A stretch of 64,000 nucleotides of DNA from Salipiger sp. H15 (lineage in GTDB: Bacteria; Pseudomonadota; Alphaproteobacteria; Rhodobacterales; Rhodobacteraceae): contig NZ_CP123384.1 of NCBI RefSeq assembly GCF_040409955.1, positions 2,365,501-2,429,500 on the forward strand, read 5' to 3'. Shown here piece after piece: positions 36,334 to 45,876 of this stretch (position 1 is its first letter; every line of letters starts with the position of its first letter). Made by a program: the position numbers and the translations under genes. The notes under the pieces are model-generated. The model saw only the letters and a list, made by a program, of their open reading frames with translations. It did not search any database and was not told where the DNA came from.

Positions 36334-37857
36334 TCAGTCCTCGAGCGGGCGCTCGTGCAGCAGGAAGCCGATGGCACAGGCCAGCGCGGCGCCCGCCGCG
36401 GCGATGAGGAACACCGGGTGCAGCGCGGCGCTGAACCCCTCGATGATCGCCTGCTGCTGCTCAGCGGGCAGGGCGTGGATCATCTCGGCGCTCATGCTGC
36501 GGATGCCGCCGCCCATGCCCTCGGGCAGGTGCCCGGCGAGGTTGCGCGCGAGGCCGAGCCCGAAGATCGCGCCGAAGCCCGCCGTGCCGATCGAGCCGCC
36601 GATCAGGCGGAACATGTTGGCGCTGGCGGTGCCGACGCCGATCATGCTGCGCGGCACCGAGTTCTGGATCGCGGTCACGCCGACGCTGAACACCGGCCCG
36701 AGACCCAGCCCCACGCCCACCATGTTGAGCGCAAGGAGCCAGAGCGGCGTGTCGCCGGAGAGCCGGGTGAGCGCCAGCATCGACAGGCACAGCAGCGCGG
36801 TCGAGAGGATCGGCATCACCTTGTAGGTGCCGCGCTTCGACATGATCCGCCCGGCGCCGATCGAGCCGCCCAGCAGCCCGCCCATCATCGGCACGAGGAA
36901 GAGCCCCGACTGGGTCGGCGAGATGCCCTTGGCCACCTGCAGGAAGAGCGGCAGGAAGGCGATGGTGCCGAACATCGCCATGCCGATCAGGAAGCCCATG
37001 GAATTGACCGTCAGGAAGGCGTTGTTGCGAAACAGCGAGAGCGGCAGGATCGGCTCGGGGGCGCGGCGCTCGACCAGCACGAAGCCGACGAGCGCGGCGA
37101 GCCCGAGCGCGGCCAGCGCCAGCACGCCGGGATGGCTCCACGGCAGCACGGTGCCGCCCATGTTCGAGATCAGCACCGCCGAGGCGAGGATCGTCGCCAG
37201 CAGCACGGCGCCGGCGTAGTCCACCGACTTGCGGCTGCGGTCGGCGCGCGAGGGCAGGGCCATGCCCAGCACCACGAAGGCCAGCGCGCCCACGGGGAAG
37301 TTGACGAAGAAGATCCAGTGCCACGACCAGTGCTGCACGATGAAGCCGCCGAGCAGCGGGCCGACCACGGTCGAGACGCCAAAGGCCGCGCCCATCATCC
37401 CCTGCGCCTGGCCGCGCTGGCGCGCCGGCAGCAGGTCGCCCACCACCGCCATCGAGGTGACGATGAGCGCGCCGGCGCCCGCGCCCTGGATCAGGCGCCC
37501 GGCGATGATCATCCCCATGCTCGTGGCAAAGCCGCAGAGCACGGCGCCGGCGAGGAAGACGCCGATGGCGACGCGCAGCACCGCCTTTCGGCCATAGAGG
37601 TCCGAGAGCTTCCCGGCGATCGGCGCGCCGATGGTCGAGGCCATCAGGTAGGCGGTGATCACCCAGGTGATGTGCTCCATGCCGCCAAGGTCGGCGACCA
37701 TGATCGGCATGGCGGTCGAGACGATGGTCTGCCCCAGCGAGGCGAAGAGCAGCGTCGCCGAGACCGCGAAGAGCGCAAGGCGCACCACCGCCGGATCATG
37801 CGGCGCGGCGGGGGCGGCGGGCTCGCGGAGGTCGACGGGATCGGCACGGTCGCTCAT
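36334..37857 (-). CDS. MFS multidrug efflux transporter (DHA2, EmrB/QacA-like)
   Basis: A 507-residue inner-membrane drug:proton antiporter with some 14 hydrophobic segments, the DHA2 topology. ATLLFASLGQTIVSTAMPIMVADLG is a motif D1-like segment; GKLSDLYGRKAVLR is motif A; RLIQGAGAGALIV is motif B; MGAAFGVSTVVGPLLGGFI is antiporter motif C. The N-terminus is a soluble Pro/Ala-rich leader. ATG 37857 follows AAGGAG. It is divergent from a MarR regulator across a palindromic site, so repression by that regulator is likely. Confidence 0.9.
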   Translation of the reverse strand: MSDRADPVDLREPAAPAAPHDPAVVRLALFAVSATLLFASLGQTIVSTAMPIMVADLGGMEHITWVITAYLMASTIGAPIAGKLSDLYGRKAVLRVAIGVFLAGAVLCGFATSMGMIIAGRLIQGAGAGALIVTSMAVVGDLLPARQRGQAQGMMGAAFGVSTVVGPLLGGFIVQHWSWHWIFFVNFPVGALAFVVLGMALPSRADRSRKSVDYAGAVLLATILASAVLISNMGGTVLPWSHPGVLALAALGLAALVGFVLVERRAPEPILPLSLFRNNAFLTVNSMGFLIGMAMFGTIAFLPLFLQVAKGISPTQSGLFLVPMMGGLLGGSIGAGRIMSKRGTYKVMPILSTALLCLSMLALTRLSGDTPLWLLALNMVGVGLGLGPVFSVGVTAIQNSVPRSMIGVGTASANMFRLIGGSIGTAGFGAIFGLGLARNLAGHLPEGMGGGIRSMSAEMIHALPAEQQQAIIEGFSAALHPVFLIAAAGAALACAIGFLLHERPLED

Positions 37858-37966
37858 GCGCGGGGCTCCTTGATGGCTGGCGTGCGCGGCGGCACCGCGA
37901 TGCAGGCGCGCCGCACTGGCCGGGGGCGAGTCGGGGGGCGCCTTGCGAAAATGGATTGCTGGGCGC

Positions 37967-37991
37967 ATATATGTGCCTATGGCATATACAT
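37967..37991. promoter_or_regulatory. Candidate MarR operator (imperfect palindrome)
   Basis: ATATATGTGCC, spacer TAT, GGCATATACAT: 11-bp arms matching at 9 of 11 positions, centred in the divergent MFS/MarR region. A further GGCATGTA half-site follows. Size and AT-rich symmetry suit a MarR dimer controlling both genes. Confidence 0.6.
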
Positions 37992-38022
37992 GTCAACGGC
38001 ATGTAATTTGGAGCGCGGCACC

Positions 38023-38643
38023 ATGCCCGACAAGGACGCGAGAATCCGGGACCACCTGCGGCGGGCGGGGATCGACGACGCCTCGGCGCAGGCGGCGATC
38101 GAGATCGACGTGGCGCTGCAGAAATGGCGCCGCCGGGTGATGAAGCGCGAGCTCGGGCAGCGGGCGCTGGCCGATCTCGGCCTGCCGATCGACCTTGCAC
38201 AGCTCGACGTGCTGCTGGCGGTGCGCGCGCCCGAGGGCGAGTTCGACGACGCGCAGCCCTGCGGCGAGGAGACCGAGACCATGGTCTCGACCGTCGCGGC
38301 GCGTCTGCGCATCGACCCTTCGCGCGCGAGCCGGCTGGCCGCCGAGGTGATCCGCATGGGCCTCGTGCGCCGCGCCGTCAGCCAGCAGGACGCGCGCCGT
38401 ACCGTGCTCGAGCTGACCCCGGCGGGATCCGAGATCGTCTCGGCGGTGCGCAGCTACAAGTTCCTCGTGCTGGGCAGCTTCCTCAAGGACTGGACCGCCG
38501 GGGAGATCGCGCTCTTCCTGCCGCTGCTCGACCGGTTCAGCGCCTGGTCCGATCGCGCCGGGCAGCACAGCGCCGAGGTCGCCGAACAGATCGGGGAGCT
38601 GCGCGCGGCGCTGGCCTCGCGGCCTTGCGGGGACGCTGACTAG
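38023..38643 (+). CDS. MarR-family transcriptional regulator
   Basis: A 206-residue winged-helix regulator. The central part contains LAQLDVLLAV, then MVSTVAARLRIDPSRASRLAAEVIRMGLVRRAVSQQDARRT, the recognition helix and the D-x-R wing of MarR (QQDARRTVLELTPAG). An acidic insert lies before the DNA-binding region. ATG 38023 is chosen; ATG 37990 in the same frame would overlap the palindromic site. It probably represses itself and the divergent efflux pump, released by a small-molecule ligand (inference). Confidence 0.87.
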   Translation: MPDKDARIRDHLRRAGIDDASAQAAIEIDVALQKWRRRVMKRELGQRALADLGLPIDLAQLDVLLAVRAPEGEFDDAQPCGEETETMVSTVAARLRIDPSRASRLAAEVIRMGLVRRAVSQQDARRTVLELTPAGSEIVSAVRSYKFLVLGSFLKDWTAGEIALFLPLLDRFSAWSDRAGQHSAEVAEQIGELRAALASRPCGDAD

Positions 38644-38900
38644 GACGCCTCTAAGCGGTCCCAAAGCGTTTCAAAACTGCGAAGAATGTAAGCTCTCATG
38701 ACCCGAAACTGGCAGGTTTCTGCCATGTGTGCGGGGCGCCGGGTTGTCACATAACCGACGCCGAGCTGTCATGCGGCTGTGCCATTGACCCTCCGCGCGG
38801 CATTTGCCCTCAATTGTTCGCATGGTCCGGCCGTGCGCGGTCTTGTCTGCCGCGTTCCCGTGCCGGGCGCGCCCGCATATCCGCCGCACCGGAGACCCGC

Positions 38901-39512
38901 ATGACCCTGCCGCCCGTGATCGACTACTTCTTCGCGCCGATGTCGGGCTATGGCTACCTCGGCCACCAGGAGTTGATGGGGCTGGCGCGGCGGGCCGGGG
39001 CCAAGGTGCGCTTCCTGCCGATGGAGGTCGCGAAGGTCTACGAGGCCGCCGGGGTGACGCCGCCCTATGACCACACCGACCCCCGCCGCACCTACCGGAT
39101 CGAGGACCAGGCCCGCTGGGCGCGCATCCGCGGCCTGCCGATGGCGGCCATGCCGCCGAGCTGGCCGACCGATCCCCGGCTTGCCTGCCGCTGCATCCTC
39201 GCCGCCGGGCGGCTGGGGCTCGACCAGGACGAGGTGACCTTTGCCTGCCTGCGCGGGGTCTGGGCCGAGCACCGCAACCTCGCCGACCCGGGCGACCTGC
39301 AGGAGGCCTTCGAGTCGGTCGACCTGCCCGCCGCCCGCATTCTTGCGCTGGCGCAGCGCGAGGAGCTGCGCGACGAGGCCGACGCGGTGACCGCCGAGGC
39401 GATCGAGAAGGGCATCTTCGGCTCGCCCACCTACGTGCTGCACGGCAAGCGCTACTACGGGCAGGACCGGTTTGACTTCCTCGGCGAGGCGCTGCAGCGC
39501 GCCGCCGCCTGA
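38901..39512 (+). CDS. DsbA-family 2-hydroxychromene-2-carboxylate isomerase-like protein
   Basis: A 203-residue protein of the GST-kappa/DsbA thioredoxin-fold group. It opens VIDYFFAPMSGYGYLGHQEL, where HCCA isomerases carry FDFxSPYxYL, and ends GIFGSPTYVLHGKRYYGQDRFDFL, the family cis-Pro segment. HCCA isomerase acts in naphthalene breakdown, but most homologues are of unknown role and glutathione-dependent activity is inferred. GGAGA precedes ATG 38901. Tail-to-tail with the ATPase gene, 7 bp apart. Confidence 0.82.
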   Translation: MTLPPVIDYFFAPMSGYGYLGHQELMGLARRAGAKVRFLPMEVAKVYEAAGVTPPYDHTDPRRTYRIEDQARWARIRGLPMAAMPPSWPTDPRLACRCILAAGRLGLDQDEVTFACLRGVWAEHRNLADPGDLQEAFESVDLPAARILALAQREELRDEADAVTAEAIEKGIFGSPTYVLHGKRYYGQDRFDFLGEALQRAAA

Positions 39513-39519
39513 ACGCGGC

Positions 39520-42132
39520 CTAGCGCGCCTCTTCCGGCAGCTCGCCGCTCTCGTAGCCCAGCATCTGCCCGCCAAGGTCGCGGAAGGCGCGCTGGCGGCA
39601 GGTGAGCACGAGGATCTGCAGATCGCTTGCCTGCCGGTGCAGCGCGTCGAACATGCGCTCGATCCGCGCGTCGTCGGTATAGACCAGCGCGTCGTCGAGG
39701 ATCACCGGCGCGTGCCGCCCGCCGCGCGCCAGCAGCCGGGCGAAGGCCAGCCGCACCAGCAGCGCGATCTGCTCGCGCGTGCCGCCCGAAAGCACGTCCA
39801 TCGGCTCTTCCCGGCCATTGCGGGCAAGGGCGCGCGGCAGGGCGCTGTCCTCGTCGAAGACCAGCTCGGCCTCGGGCCAGAACAGGCGCAGCAGCGGGCC
39901 AAGCTCGCGGGTGACGGGCTCGAAGTAATGCTCGCGCGCCTCCGACCGGGCAGTCTCCAGCGTCGTCTTCAGCAGCGCGAGCGTGTCGCGCTCGAAGCCG
40001 TAGCGCTCGGCGCGCTCGCGGGCGCGAGTGAGCGCCTCCTCGGTGGCGGCAAGCTCCTCCTCGACGCCCTCGCCGGCGCGCAGGCTGATCTCGGTGTCGA
40101 GCGCGGCCTTGCGTTCGGAAAGCTCGCGCTGGCGCTTTGCGGTCTGGTCGAGCACCGCCTGCGCGCGGGTGAGCGTGGCCTCGGCGCTGGCAAGGTCGGG
40201 CGCCTCGCCCTCGAGCGCCTGCAGCGCGGCGCGGGCCGTTGCCAGTGCGGTCTCGGCCTCTGCGAGCGCCTCGGCGAGACAGGTCGCGGCGGCATCCGGC
40301 TCGGCGGGCAGCGCCTCGCGCAGCTCGGCGAGCGGGGTTTCGGCCGCTTCGCGGGCGGTGAGCGCGCGGATCCCGGCGACCCGCGCCTGCTCGTCCTGAC
40401 CGCGCGCGGTCTCGTGCACGGTCTCGGCAGCGGCGAGCGCCTCCTCGGCGCGGCGCAGCGCCTCGGCGGCGGTCTCGGGGTCGGGCGCCTCGGCCAGCTC
40501 GCGCGGGGCGGGCAGGGCGGCGATCTCGCCCTCCAGCGCGCGCAGCCCCTCGGGGGCGACGCCGCGCAGCGCGGCGCGCAGCTCCTGCAGCCGGGCCTCG
40601 GCCTTGCGCCGGGCGCGGGCGGCAGCGCGCGCGGCGTCGAGCCCCTCGCAGCCGGTGGCGGCGAGCGAGGCGGCAAAGGCGTCGCGGGCGCGGTCCAGCG
40701 CCGCGTCCTGCGCCGCGGCGCCGGGATCGAGATGCAGCGCGCCAATGCCGGGCAGGGCGAGCGTCGCGGGCCCGTTCAGCGGAACGTCGCGGCCATCCGG
40801 CAGCGGCACGCCGGCCAGCGCCAGCTCGGCGGCGCCGGGCAGGTAGTCGAGCCGCAGCCGCGGCGCGCTGCGGGCGTGCAGCTCCTCCTGCACGCGCAGC
40901 TCGGTGGCGGCGTGCTCGAGGCGCTCCATGGCGGGCTCGTCGGGGCCGGTGCGGGCGGCGGCAAGCGCCTGCTGCTCGGAAACGGCCAGCGCGCGGGCCT
41001 CGGCAAGGCGCTTCTCCAGCCCCTCGCGCTCGGCCTTCACCCGCGCCTGTTGCGCGCCCTCCTGCGCGGCGGACTGGTCCTTCTGCGCGGCGCGCTGCGC
41101 CTCGCGGGCGGCGTCGCGGGCGGCGGCGGCGGCGGCCAGCTTCGCCCCGGCCTGCGCGGCGGTCTCGCCGGCGCGGGCTTCGGCCTCGCGCAGCGCGGCA
41201 AGGCGGGTCTCGGCCTCGGTCGCGGCGGCGCGGGCGCGGGCCAGCGCCCCGGCCTTTTCGCTGGCGGTGTCGCGGCGCGCCTCGAGCGCGGCGACCTGCT
41301 CGGCGGCGCGGCGCTGGCGCTCGGCGCTGGCGCGGGCGGCCTCGGCGGCGGCGCGGGCCTCGACAAGGCGCGCCTCGCGGGTCGCCTGCGCCTCGGGGTC
41401 CTGCAGCTCCGACAGCTCGGACCGCACCCGGCGACGGTCGGCGATGGCCTGTTCCAGCGCCTGCGCGGTGGCGGCGAGGGTCTCGCGGCGCGCGGAAAGC
41501 TCGGCCACCTCGTCCTCGGCGGCCTTGAGCGGCCCGCCCGCGCGGGACTTGCCCGAGGCGGTGACGAGATCGGCAAGCGCCGCCTCGGTCTGCGCCAGCG
41601 CGCGCTCCATGCGACGCCCGCCGGTCAGCGCCTCGACCTCTCCCGCCACCGAGGACAGAAGGTCGCGCCGGGCCTTGTGGGCGTGGTCCTGCTCGCGCTT
41701 CTCGCCCTGATCCAGCGCCACCAGACCCTGCCGCACCCACAGCAGCCCGGCCGGGCCGCCGTCTTCGGGCGACTGGGTGAGGCCGGCGATCCAGTCCTCC
41801 GCCGCCTCGCCCTTGGCGATGAGCCGCGTGCCCTCGTGCACCTCGGCCATGGGGCGCGAGAGCCAGCGCTTGGTCAGCCGGTAGCGGCGGCCCGCGTCCT
41901 CGATCTCGGCCGAGACCGTGGGCGCGCCACCCGCGTGCGGGCGCAGCGCGGCGATCTCCCTGGCGCGGCTGCGGTGGGGGATGAAGAAAAGCGCCTGCAG
42001 CGCGTCGAAGAGCGTCGACTTGCCCTCCTCGTTGGGCGCGGCAAGCACGTTGAGCCCGGGGCCGAAGCCCTGCACCGTGACCGGGCGGGCGAAACGGCGG
42101 ACATCCGAGAGGGTGACGGAACTGAGCCTCAT
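39520..42132 (-). CDS. SMC/Rad50-like AAA ATPase (YhaN type)
   Basis: An 870-residue ATPase with split nucleotide-binding halves. Walker A is LAAPNEEGKSTLFDALQ near residue 32; the ABC signature MDVLSGGTREQI and Walker B APVILDDAL lie near the C-terminus. Between them are two long Ala/Glu/Arg-rich coiled coils. Rad50/SbcC zinc-hook CxxC is absent: the few cysteines are scattered, and an ordered domain (LRLDYLPGAAELALAG...) sits at the hinge. This matches B. subtilis YhaN more than SbcC. It is coupled to a metallo-nuclease gene upstream (ATGA overlap), suggesting a DNA end-processing complex. Confidence 0.82.
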   Translation of the reverse strand: MRLSSVTLSDVRRFARPVTVQGFGPGLNVLAAPNEEGKSTLFDALQALFFIPHRSRAREIAALRPHAGGAPTVSAEIEDAGRRYRLTKRWLSRPMAEVHEGTRLIAKGEAAEDWIAGLTQSPEDGGPAGLLWVRQGLVALDQGEKREQDHAHKARRDLLSSVAGEVEALTGGRRMERALAQTEAALADLVTASGKSRAGGPLKAAEDEVAELSARRETLAATAQALEQAIADRRRVRSELSELQDPEAQATREARLVEARAAAEAARASAERQRRAAEQVAALEARRDTASEKAGALARARAAATEAETRLAALREAEARAGETAAQAGAKLAAAAAARDAAREAQRAAQKDQSAAQEGAQQARVKAEREGLEKRLAEARALAVSEQQALAAARTGPDEPAMERLEHAATELRVQEELHARSAPRLRLDYLPGAAELALAGVPLPDGRDVPLNGPATLALPGIGALHLDPGAAAQDAALDRARDAFAASLAATGCEGLDAARAAARARRKAEARLQELRAALRGVAPEGLRALEGEIAALPAPRELAEAPDPETAAEALRRAEEALAAAETVHETARGQDEQARVAGIRALTAREAAETPLAELREALPAEPDAAATCLAEALAEAETALATARAALQALEGEAPDLASAEATLTRAQAVLDQTAKRQRELSERKAALDTEISLRAGEGVEEELAATEEALTRARERAERYGFERDTLALLKTTLETARSEAREHYFEPVTRELGPLLRLFWPEAELVFDEDSALPRALARNGREEPMDVLSGGTREQIALLVRLAFARLLARGGRHAPVILDDALVYTDDARIERMFDALHRQASDLQILVLTCRQRAFRDLGGQMLGYESGELPEEAR

Positions 42133-43265
42133 GCCTCGCCCTCCTGCAGCAGCCCGTAAAGGCGGTTGAGCGCGGCCGAGGCTACGGCGCGGTCGCGGGC
42201 GGCGGCATCGGTGTCATCCGCCGCCGCGGCCAGCCGCTCGGCGGCGAGGCGCAGCGCCCCGGCGCGGTCGATGGCGTCGAGGTCGGAAAGCTCGTGCTCG
42301 GTGCCGAGCGCGGCGGTGTCGAGCTCGAAATAGCCAAAATCGGGCGCGACCTCGCGGGCGGCGGCCTCGAGCGCGGCGCGCCCGGCGAGCGTGGTGCGCC
42401 CCTCGGCGCGCAGGCGCAGCAGGTGGTCGCGGCGCGCGGCGCGGCCCTCGGGCAGGGCCTCGAGCAGCGCCTGCGCCGCGTCCTGCCCGGGCAGCAGCGG
42501 CAGGGCGGCGTCCTGCCAGTGGTAGAGCCCGGTCTCGATGCTGTCGATCTGCGGTGCGGCGCCGGGGGCGGTGAGGGTCACCGCAAGGCAGGCGCCGCGC
42601 CCGGCGTGGCGGAAGCCGTCGCGCTCGGGCGTGCCCGAGTAGCGGGTGCGGGCCCCGAGCGCCATCTGCCCGTGCCAGTCGCCAAGCGCGAGGTAGTCGA
42701 GCCGCGCGCTCTCGGCGCGGTCGGGCGGAATCACCTCGTCCACCCGGGCATCCTCCTCGTCGAAGCTGCGCACCGCGCCATGGGCGAGGCCGATGCGCAG
42801 CGCGCCCTCGGGGGTATCGGCGGCGGGCATCCAGGCGGTGAGGTCGTAGCCGGGGAACTTGCGCGGCAGCGGCGCGGGCAGCAGCCAGGCGCCGGGGGCC
42901 ATCTCGACCGGCTCGGCCCTGTCGAGCAGGCGCAGGTTGGCGGGCGCGCGGGCGGCGACCTCGGCCCAGAGCGCCTCGGCGCCGAGGCTGTCGTGGTTGC
43001 CGGGCAGCACCCACCAGGTAAGCGCCTCCTCGGCGCCGAAGGCGTTGAGCGCCTGCACCAGCACGCGCGGGCTGGGGGTGGGCGTGTCGAAGAGATCCCC
43101 GGCGATCAGCACATGTCCGGCACCGGCGTCGCGGGCGGCGGCGGCAAGCCGGGGGATCGCGCCGTGGCGCGCCTCTGCAAGATGCGGACGGATCTCCTCG
43201 GGCAGCGCGGCGAAGCGCCGGCCCAGGTGCAGGTCCGAGGCGTGGATGAAGCGGAAATCTGCCAT
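42129..43265 (-). CDS. DNA repair metallophosphoesterase (YhaO/SbcD-like)
   Basis: A 378-residue Mre11-type nuclease. Phosphoesterase motifs are in order: FIHASDLHLGR (metal ligands Asp and His), LIAGDLFDTP, VLPGNHDSLG, GLAHGAV and LALGDWHGQM. It would cut DNA ends with the ATPase encoded next. The C-terminal ~110 residues are helical and likely bind the ATPase coiled-coil base. ATG 43265 follows AAAGGGGAC. It is divergent from the iron operon. Confidence 0.85.
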   Translation of the reverse strand: MADFRFIHASDLHLGRRFAALPEEIRPHLAEARHGAIPRLAAAARDAGAGHVLIAGDLFDTPTPSPRVLVQALNAFGAEEALTWWVLPGNHDSLGAEALWAEVAARAPANLRLLDRAEPVEMAPGAWLLPAPLPRKFPGYDLTAWMPAADTPEGALRIGLAHGAVRSFDEEDARVDEVIPPDRAESARLDYLALGDWHGQMALGARTRYSGTPERDGFRHAGRGACLAVTLTAPGAAPQIDSIETGLYHWQDAALPLLPGQDAAQALLEALPEGRAARRDHLLRLRAEGRTTLAGRAALEAAAREVAPDFGYFELDTAALGTEHELSDLDAIDRAGALRLAAERLAAAADDTDAAARDRAVASAALNRLYGLLQEGEA

Positions 43266-43371
43266 TTTGTCCCCTTTGCGCAAGTGATTGCGCATCTTCG
43301 GGACGAACGCAACGCGAACAGCGCGGGGCGTCACGTGTTCCTGCGGAGGTTGTGAAGTCCGAGCGAAATTG

Positions 43372-43389
43372 TCGGATTGACAAATCCGA
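43372..43389. promoter_or_regulatory. Inverted repeat upstream of the iron operon
   Basis: TCGGATT, GACA, AATCCGA: perfect 7-bp arms, overlapping a TTGACA hexamer at 43377-43382 that could be a -35 element for the plus-strand iron operon. The place is right for an iron regulator. It does not obviously match a Fur or Irr box, so no protein is named. Confidence 0.5.
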
Positions 43390-43480
43390 TCTATTTGCTC
43401 AGTTTTGGCCGCAAGCAAGCCACCTCGTGCCCGTGCCCGGGGGAGCCGACAGACGGGGCACTTGGAGAGAGGGAGCCGGC

Positions 43481-43657
43481 GTGACGCACGAGATCGGATA
43501 TTCGGCCGCCACCCCGGCGCGCGGATCGCGGGCCGAGGTCCTTCACATGATCCTTGGCGCCTTCTGGCCGGCGGAGGGCGCGCTCGACGCGCTGCTCGAC
43601 CGCATCGAGATGACCCGCGCAGGGGTTCAGGCACGTTCCGTACGAGGAGTGAAGTGA
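43481..43657 (+). CDS. Small protein translationally coupled to hemP
   Basis: A 58-residue frame with a GTG start preceded by GAGAGAGGGAG. Its TGA overlaps the hemP ATG in TGATG (43655-43659), the classic sign of coupled translation, which supports it as a real first gene of the iron operon. The sequence contains a hydrophobic amphipathic stretch (AEVLHMILGAFWPAEGALDALLDRIE) and a basic tail. No family recognised. Confidence 0.5.
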   Translation: MTHEIGYSAATPARGSRAEVLHMILGAFWPAEGALDALLDRIEMTRAGVQARSVRGVK

Positions 43658-43818
43658 TGATGATCGACCGGTTCAAAGCCGACGCAGCGCAACCCGCAAT
43701 CCCGCGCCATGACGCGCGCCTGCTGACCGACAGCGGCAACCTTGCCGAGATCGAGCTCGACGGGCAGGTCTACACGCTCCGCATCACCAAGGCGGGCAAG
43801 CTGATCCTGACCAAGTAA
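43657..43818 (+). CDS. hemP: Hemin uptake protein HemP
   Basis: A 53-residue small protein of the HemP/HmuP family, encoded with heme and iron uptake genes and in rhizobia needed for expression of heme receptors. The conserved C-terminal half is visible: DARLLTDSGNLAEIELDGQVYTLRITKAGKLILTK (the SxxLxxG and YxLRxTxxGKLILTK pattern). Start is ATG 43657, immediately followed by a second ATG, after GAGGAGTGA. It is in the iron operon; iron-responsive control is expected but not shown. Confidence 0.88.
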   Translation: MMIDRFKADAAQPAIPRHDARLLTDSGNLAEIELDGQVYTLRITKAGKLILTK

Positions 43819-43872
43819 GACGTCTTCGCCAGCCGAAAAACCAACAAGAAAGCCAACGAGGGACAGACCTAG

Positions 43873-45132
<1,260 letters not shown>

Positions 45133-45146
45133 GAAGGGCCGTCCCG

Positions 45147-45443
45147 ATGATCGTCTGCCACTGCATGGGTATCTCGGATCGCGACATTCACGCGGCGATC
45201 GACTGGATGCGCCAGGCCGATGCGCAGACGATCATCACGCCGGGAAAGATCTACCACGCCCTCGGAAAGGCCGCCGATTGCGGCGGTTGCATGCCACTCT
45301 TCTTGCAAACGATGCGACGTAACGACAATCTGGAGGTCCCGATGCAACTTCGCGGCCTCCGGCGTCGCGGACCCACACAGGAAGACGGATATGAAGGGCG
45401 ACACGAAAGTCATCGAGTACCTCAACAAGGCGCTCCGGTCTGA
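45147..45443 (+). CDS. bfd: Bacterioferritin-associated ferredoxin
   Basis: [2Fe-2S] protein that reduces bacterioferritin heme to release iron. The first ~65 residues are typical: [14 protein letters not shown] with C4 and C6 and [11 protein letters not shown] with C45 and C48, the CxC...CxxC ligand set. Length 98 is long: the last ~20 codons run on into the bacterioferritin gene in another frame, a 53-bp overlap, giving an Arg/Gln-rich tail. Either this is the true tail or a frameshift has removed the normal stop. Confidence 0.85.
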   Translation: MIVCHCMGISDRDIHAAIDWMRQADAQTIITPGKIYHALGKAADCGGCMPLFLQTMRRNDNLEVPMQLRGLRRRGPTQEDGYEGRHESHRVPQQGAPV

Positions 45444-45876
45444 ACTCACCGCGGTCAGCCAATACTGGCTTCACTACCGGCTGCAGGACGACTGGGGGCT
45501 TGGCCACATGGCCAAGAAGAGCCGCGAGGAAAGCATCGAGGAGATGCATCACGCGGACAAGCTGATCACCCGGATCATCTTCCTCGGGGGGCATCCGAAC
45601 CTGCAGAAGCTCGACCCGCTGCGCATCGGCCAGACGCCCAAGGAGACGCTCGAGGCCGACCTCGCCGCCGAGGAAGAGGCCCGCGCGCTCTACAAGGAAG
45701 CCCGGGAATACTGCAACTCCGCCGGTGACTACGTGACGATGAAACTGTTCGAGGAGTTGCTGATGGACGAGGAAGGGCATATCGACTTCCTCGAAACACA
45801 GCTCGACCTCTACGAAAAGCTCGGAAAAGAACGCTATGCGCTTCTCAATGCGTCGCCGATGGACGAAGCCGAGTAG
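45391..45876 (+). CDS. bfr: Bacterioferritin
   Basis: Iron-storage 24-mer subunit, 161 residues. All ferroxidase ligands line up with E. coli Bfr numbering: E18, E51, H54, E94, E127, H130. The heme-binding Met52 is present in [18 protein letters not shown]. It overlaps the upstream bfd by 53 bp and the downstream di-heme gene start by 41 bp. Being inside the uptake operon, it would store iron brought in by the neighbouring system. Confidence 0.93.
   Translation: MKGDTKVIEYLNKALRSELTAVSQYWLHYRLQDDWGLGHMAKKSREESIEEMHHADKLITRIIFLGGHPNLQKLDPLRIGQTPKETLEADLAAEEEARALYKEAREYCNSAGDYVTMKLFEELLMDEEGHIDFLETQLDLYEKLGKERYALLNASPMDEAE

Noticed and set aside
39472..42159. An 895-codon plus-strand open frame
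   Set aside because: It is antisense to the YhaN-like ATPase, low in complexity (Gly/Leu/Ala/Arg), and the opposite strand has clear Walker motifs.
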